A program made the translations under genes and the position numbers. DNA of 64,000 bases from the NCBI RefSeq assembly GCF_013358405.1, contig NZ_CP054836.1, positions 2,356,001 to 2,420,000 on the forward strand, written 5' to 3'. The stretch is from Oricola thermophila (GTDB taxonomy: Bacteria > Pseudomonadota > Alphaproteobacteria > Rhizobiales > Rhizobiaceae). The notes below the pieces were generated by a model that worked only from the letters and a program-made list of their open reading frames with translations, was not told where the DNA came from and made no database searches. Below, piece after piece: positions 60,285 to 64,000 of the stretch (positions are counted from its first letter, which is position 1; each line of letters opens with the position of its first letter).

Positions 60285-61127
60285 TCAGGCGTCGGCGATG
60301 ACATCCTGGCGCTGGCTGCCCAAGCCCTCGATACCGAGCTCGACCACATCGCCGGGTTTCAGGAACTGCTGCGGCTTCATGCCGAGACCGACACCGGGCG
60401 GCGTGCCGGTGGAGATGATGTCGCCGGGCTGAAGGGTGAAGAACTGGCTGAGATAGGAGACGACATGGGCCACGCCGTAGACCATCGTCCGCGTCGAACC
60501 GTCCTGCATGCGCTTTCCGTTGACATCCAGCCACATGCCGAGGTCCTGCGGGTCGGGCACCTCGTCGCGGGTGACAAGCCAGGGTCCCGTCTGACCGAAA
60601 TTGTCGCAGGACTTGCCCTTGGTCCACTGGCCCGCGCGCTCGGCCTGGAAGGCGCGCTCCGACACGTCGTTGATAACGCAATAGCCGGCCACGTGTTCGA
60701 GCGCCTCCGCTTCCGAAACATACTTGGCCGGCTTGCCGATCACCACGCCAAGCTCGACCTCCCAGTCGGTCTTCTGCGAGTTGCGGGGAATGATGATCGG
60801 ATCGTTCGGCCCGCAGATCGCGCTAGTCGCCTTCATGAAGATCACCGGCTCCGGCGGCACCTCGGCACCGGTCTCGGCGGCATGGTCGGAATAGTTCAGG
60901 CCGATGCAGATGAACTTGCCGACCTGTCCGACGCACGGGCCGATGCGACCGCCGTCGAGTTCGGGAAGGTCCGACGGGTCGAGCGCCTCCAGCCTGGCCA
61001 TCGTTTCCGGCAGCAGTGTATCGCCGGCAATGTCGGCAACCACAGACGACAGGTCGCGCGGTATTCCGTTTCCGTCGAGGATGGCAGGTTTTTCCCTTCC
61101 GGGCTCGCCGATGCGAAGCAGTTTCAT
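60285..61127 (-). CDS. 2,4-diketo-3-deoxy-L-fuconate hydrolase-like FAH family protein
   Basis: 280-residue fumarylacetoacetate hydrolase-fold enzyme. GKFICIGLNYSDHAAETGAE opens the catalytic domain, metal ligands are in KTDWEVELGVVIGKPAKYVS, and ISTGTPPGVGLGMKPQQFLK closes it. It groups by pattern with hydrolases that split 2,4-diketo-3-deoxy-fuconate or -rhamnonate to pyruvate and lactate. The next genes upstream encode L-fuconate dehydratase and a ketodeoxyfuconate-type SDR, so this is the natural last enzyme of the route. Ureidoglycolate lyase-like annotation is an alternative for the family but not for this context. Confidence 0.9.
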   Translation of the reverse strand: MKLLRIGEPGREKPAILDGNGIPRDLSSVVADIAGDTLLPETMARLEALDPSDLPELDGGRIGPCVGQVGKFICIGLNYSDHAAETGAEVPPEPVIFMKATSAICGPNDPIIIPRNSQKTDWEVELGVVIGKPAKYVSEAEALEHVAGYCVINDVSERAFQAERAGQWTKGKSCDNFGQTGPWLVTRDEVPDPQDLGMWLDVNGKRMQDGSTRTMVYGVAHVVSYLSQFFTLQPGDIISTGTPPGVGLGMKPQQFLKPGDVVELGIEGLGSQRQDVIADA

Positions 61128-61151
61128 TTTTCTTTCCTTGCTGTCTTGAAT

Positions 61152-62444
61152 TCAGGCGGCCTTGGTCTGGCCGCGGAAGACGTTCTGCTCGATGGAAGCG
61201 GGCTTCATCTCGATCGAGAATCCCGGCTTCACGGGCGGCATGTAGGCCGCGTTGCGAATGTCGCAGGGGTCGACGAAATGCTCGTGCAGGTGGTCGACAT
61301 ACTCGATAACCCGCCCCTCCATCGTGCCCGACACGGCGACGAAATCGATCATCGACAGGTGCTGCACATACTCGCAAAGCCCCACACCGCCGGCATGGGG
61401 CCAGACGGGGAGACCGAACTTGGCGGCCATGAGAAGCACGGCCAGCACCTCGTTCAGCCCGCCCATGCGGCAGGAATCGATCTGCACGATGTCGATGGCG
61501 CCGCCGGAGATCATCTGCTTGAAGACGATGCGGTTCTGGCACATCTCGCCCGTCGCGACCTTCACGGGCGCGACCGCCTCGCGGATGCGGCGATGCCCGG
61601 CAATGTCGTCGGGACTTGTCGGCTCCTCGATGAAGAAGGGATTGGCAAAGGACAGCTGCCGCACCCAATCGATAGCCTGATCGACCTCCCACACCTGGTT
61701 GGCGTCGATCATGAGAAAGCGGTCGGGCCCCAGTTCCTCGCGCGCGATGCGGAGGCGGCGGATGTCATCCTCGAGATCGCGCCCGACCTTCAGCTTGACG
61801 TGGTTGAAACCGGCCTCGACGGCCTCGCGACAGAGACGGCGCAGCTTGTCGTCCGGATAACCTAGCCATCCCGCGGACGTCGTGTAGCAGGGATAGCCTG
61901 TCTCTTCGAGCCGGGCGATGCGCTCGGCCTTGCCCGGCTCGGCGGCCTTCAATATCGCCAGCGCTTCCTCGCGGGTGATTGCATCGGTCAGGTAGCGGAA
62001 ATCGACGATGTCGACGATCTCCTCCGGGCTCATGTCGGCGACCAGCCGCCAGACCGGCTTGCCGGCCTGCTTGGAAAGAAGGTCCCAGACAGCGTTGACG
62101 ACCGCGCCGGTGGCCAGGTGCATCGCGCCCTTGTCCGGTCCGATCCATCGCAGCTGGCTGTCCGATGTCACATGACGCCAGAAACGACCGGGATTTTCCG
62201 CGATCCAGTCAAGATCGAGCCCCGCCACGAGATGGCGCATCGCCTCGATCGCCGCGACGCAGACCTCGTTTCCGCGCCCTATCGTGAAAGTCAGCCCGTG
62301 CCCCTCCAGGCCGTCCTGGTCGGTTGCGAGCACGACATATGCCGCCGAATAGTCGGGGTCCGGATTCATCGCGTCTGAACCGTCGAGGTTCTGCGAGGTC
62401 GGGAAACGGAGATCGAATGTCTTGAGGCCGGTAATCTTGGTCAC
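61152..62444 (-). CDS. L-fuconate dehydratase (enolase superfamily)
   Basis: About 430 residues from a GTG at 62444 with AGGGA upstream. The sequence follows characterised fuconate dehydratases (Xanthomonas FucD, human ENOSF1) throughout: [40 protein letters not shown] and [20 protein letters not shown]. Catalytic K219 (VKLKV), Mg ligands D247 (MIDANQ), E273 (FIEEP) and E300 (VATGE), and H350 (WPHAGG) are all present. It converts L-fuconate, and often related sugar acids, to 2-keto-3-deoxy-L-fuconate. It sits 24 bp before the diketo-hydrolase gene in the minus-strand operon. Confidence 0.95.
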   Translation of the reverse strand: MTKITGLKTFDLRFPTSQNLDGSDAMNPDPDYSAAYVVLATDQDGLEGHGLTFTIGRGNEVCVAAIEAMRHLVAGLDLDWIAENPGRFWRHVTSDSQLRWIGPDKGAMHLATGAVVNAVWDLLSKQAGKPVWRLVADMSPEEIVDIVDFRYLTDAITREEALAILKAAEPGKAERIARLEETGYPCYTTSAGWLGYPDDKLRRLCREAVEAGFNHVKLKVGRDLEDDIRRLRIAREELGPDRFLMIDANQVWEVDQAIDWVRQLSFANPFFIEEPTSPDDIAGHRRIREAVAPVKVATGEMCQNRIVFKQMISGGAIDIVQIDSCRMGGLNEVLAVLLMAAKFGLPVWPHAGGVGLCEYVQHLSMIDFVAVSGTMEGRVIEYVDHLHEHFVDPCDIRNAAYMPPVKPGFSIEMKPASIEQNVFRGQTKAA

Positions 62445-62466
62445 GGAATTGGTCCCTGGGTGGGTT

Positions 62467-63201
62467 TCAGATCGTCCAGCCGCCGTCGATGGCGTAGGCT
62501 TGGCCGGTGGTATAGGTTGCGTTGGCGAGATGGACCGCGAGATCGGCGATCTCGTCGGGGGTGCCGATCCGGCCCATGGGCTGGCGGGCGATGAACGCGG
62601 CGCGCGCCGCCTCGAAATCGCCCTGCGCGCGCATCCGGTCATGCAGCGACGGGCTTTCGACCGTGCCGGGACAGATGGCGTTGCAGCGGATACCCTGCCC
62701 GACATAATCGGCGGCCACCGCCTTGGTCAGCCCGATCACCGCCGCCTTGGTCGTACCGTAGGCGAAGCGGTTCGGCACGCCCTTCATCGAGCTTGCCACC
62801 GACGACATGTTGATGATCGCCCCGCTGCCACGCTCGAGCATGCCGGGCAGCACCGCCCGGATCGTCCGGATCATCGAACGGACATTCAGATCGACGGCAA
62901 AATCGAAATCCTCGTCCTTCATCTCGAGGATCGATCCGGAGTGCACGAAGCCGGCACCGTTGAAAAGAACGTCAACCGGTCCGACTTCCGCGACCGCGTC
63001 GCGGACATCCGCGTCTTTCAGCACGTCGAGCCGGCGCGTTTCGATACCGCTTGCCTCCGCGAGTTCCGCGAGCGCCGTCTCGTTGATGTCGGTCGCGACC
63101 GTTCGCGCGCCGGCGGCGGCGAAAGCAAGCGCGGTCGCGCGGCCGATTCCTTGTCCGGCTGCCGTTACCAACACGGTCCTGCCCTTGACCCAGTCTGCCA
63201 T
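62467..63201 (-). CDS. 2-keto-3-deoxy-L-fuconate dehydrogenase-like SDR
   Basis: 244-residue SDR. The cofactor loop is [20 protein letters not shown] with acidic DINE selecting NAD, then [15 protein letters not shown] and catalytic [20 protein letters not shown] followed by K. The pattern [20 protein letters not shown] and [20 protein letters not shown] is that of BDH2/ketodeoxyfuconate dehydrogenases. It oxidises 2-keto-3-deoxy-L-fuconate to the 2,4-diketo form, the step between its two operon neighbours. The ATG at 63201 has GGAGA upstream. Confidence 0.93.
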   Translation of the reverse strand: MADWVKGRTVLVTAAGQGIGRATALAFAAAGARTVATDINETALAELAEASGIETRRLDVLKDADVRDAVAEVGPVDVLFNGAGFVHSGSILEMKDEDFDFAVDLNVRSMIRTIRAVLPGMLERGSGAIINMSSVASSMKGVPNRFAYGTTKAAVIGLTKAVAADYVGQGIRCNAICPGTVESPSLHDRMRAQGDFEAARAAFIARQPMGRIGTPDEIADLAVHLANATYTTGQAYAIDGGWTI

Positions 63202-63220
63202 GTTCTCTCCGTTCGGCCCG

Positions 63221-63673
63221 TCAGGCGGGCTTCTTCCTGCGTTCGACGATGTAGATGTGATCCGCGACAAGAACGACCTCGTCGCGCTGGTTGAGCACTT
63301 CCGTGCGCTCCACGACCCGCCCGCAATCGGGACGCTTCGGGTCGTCTTCCTTCGAGATGATGGTCGCCCGGGTGCGGATGGTGTCCCCGATGAAGACCGG
63401 CCTGACGAAGCGCAGACGGTCGTAGCCGTAGGAAAAGGCGACCGGGTTGATGACGCTCGCCGTCAGTCCGACACCGATGGAAAAGACCATCGTGCCGTGG
63501 GCGATACGCTGGCCGAAGGGTTGCGTCTTCATGAACTCGGCGTCCATGTGGTGGGGGAAGAAATCGCCCGTGTGACCGGCATGAACCACGAAGTCCGTCT
63601 CCGTGATCGTGCGGCCCGACGTAACGCGCTCGGAGCCGATTTCGTATTCCTCGAAGTAGACGGCCTGTTCCAT
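63221..63673 (-). CDS. MaoC-like hot-dog dehydratase family protein
   Basis: 150-residue single hot-dog fold protein. The hydratase motif is [20 protein letters not shown] with [20 protein letters not shown], giving the Asp/His dyad of R-specific enoyl-CoA hydratases. It lies in a sugar-acid operon where no CoA ester is expected, so either it acts on a CoA compound made from a pathway end product or it has taken up a new substrate. The ATG at 63673 directly follows the oxidoreductase stop (2-bp gap), which indicates co-translation. The true substrate is unknown. Confidence 0.87.
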   Translation of the reverse strand: MEQAVYFEEYEIGSERVTSGRTITETDFVVHAGHTGDFFPHHMDAEFMKTQPFGQRIAHGTMVFSIGVGLTASVINPVAFSYGYDRLRFVRPVFIGDTIRTRATIISKEDDPKRPDCGRVVERTEVLNQRDEVVLVADHIYIVERRKKPA

Positions 63674-63675
63674 CG

Positions 63676-64000
63676 TCAGGGCTTTCTCGCGAGCGGGGTC
63701 GCCGGGGATGCCGAAGAGGCATAGGCGGCCTCGACCAGAGCCATGGTGTTCCACGCGTCCTCCACCGAGCTCACCAGTTCGGCGTCCTCGCCGGAAACGA
63801 AGCGCTGCAGGTTGGCCATCCGGCCGACGAAGGCGTCCGGGAACCATGCACCCCTGAGCGGCACCGTCACCCAGTCGTCCCCTCCCTTCGGGAATATCTC
63901 CAGGATATCCGGCTCGCCGCGCGGATAATCGAGGTTGACGCCGAGCTGGAGGTAGGCCGCTCCCTCGGTGCCGCAGATCCGGAACTCGCAGGCCTGGTGC
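63676..64000 (-). CDS. Gfo/Idh/MocA-type oxidoreductase, C-terminal part
   Basis: The window edge cuts this gene; only the last 107 codons are present and the frame is open to base 64000. [20 protein letters not shown], the acidic linker and [20 protein letters not shown] resemble the end of Gfo/Idh/MocA family dehydrogenases, where [12 protein letters not shown] strands line the substrate side of the beta-sheet. As first visible gene of the fuconate operon it could be the sugar dehydrogenase, but the N-terminal Rossmann fold cannot be checked here. Confidence 0.65.
   Translation of the reverse strand, partial: HQACEFRICGTEGAAYLQLGVNLDYPRGEPDILEIFPKGGDDWVTVPLRGAWFPDAFVGRMANLQRFVSGEDAELVSSVEDAWNTMALVEAAYASSASPATPLARKP

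Overview
The window reads as chromosome (or a large replicon) of a GC-rich alphaproteobacterium, most likely a member of the Rhizobiales/Hyphomicrobiales. The evidence is the complete PhyR-NepR-EcfG general stress module with EcfG-type promoters (GGAAC-N16-CGTT), HWE-type histidine kinases, a type II lumazine synthase under an FMN riboswitch, and a great excess of ABC, TRAP and TTT solute importers. The genus cannot be named from sequence alone. No rRNA, tRNA or CRISPR was recognised.

Layout. 1-3.05 kb: the end of an OsmC-like gene, a broken IS5-type transposase and a membrane diguanylate cyclase. 3.4-8.7 kb (minus strand): CoA-transferase, enoyl-CoA hydratase-like protein, 3-oxoadipyl-CoA-type thiolase and a hydratase/3-hydroxyacyl-CoA dehydrogenase fusion, with a LysR regulator divergent at 9.0 kb and a tctCBA importer at 9.9-12.9 kb. 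Together these suggest uptake and beta-oxidation of a dicarboxylate-like acid. 13.4-22.0 kb: a general stress island. It holds PhyR, NepR, EcfG, Dps, a PRC-barrel protein, small membrane proteins and two HWE kinases. Five promoters matching the EcfG consensus (four exactly, one with a single mismatch) drive phyR, nepR-ecfG, DUF1328, dps and the PRC gene. 22.1-22.9 kb: FMN riboswitch and ribH.

22.9-30.9 kb (minus strand): a sugar operon of split transketolase, FGGY kinase, SorC regulator and an Rbs-type ABC importer, with a recurrent GAATA-N2-TATTC palindrome as the likely SorC operator. 31.6-42.2 kb (plus strand): a FadR/GntR regulator and two Rbs-type ABC importers, each with two different permeases, then an SMP-30 lactonase. 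43.4-50.3 kb: a GntR regulator divergent from a MalEFG-like importer, a cytoplasmic DUF5060/DUF4038 glycosidase and a UgpC/MsmX-like ATPase. 50.3-56.4 kb (minus strand): GntR, XylD-like sugar-acid dehydratase, XylX-like dehydratase, ketoglutarate-semialdehyde dehydrogenase and an SDR, i.e. a Weimberg-type oxidative pentose pathway. 56.6-60.2 kb: an enlarged TRAP transporter. 60.3 kb to the end (minus strand): the L-fuconate branch (diketo-deoxyfuconate hydrolase, L-fuconate dehydratase, ketodeoxyfuconate dehydrogenase), a MaoC-like protein and a cut-off Gfo/Idh/MocA oxidoreductase.

Working picture: the right half is a concentrated island for uptake and oxidative breakdown of pentoses, 6-deoxyhexoses and small glycosides, as found in plant or algal cell-wall glycans. 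Each module carries its own regulator and recognisable operator sites. All substrates are inferred from family membership and have not been shown.
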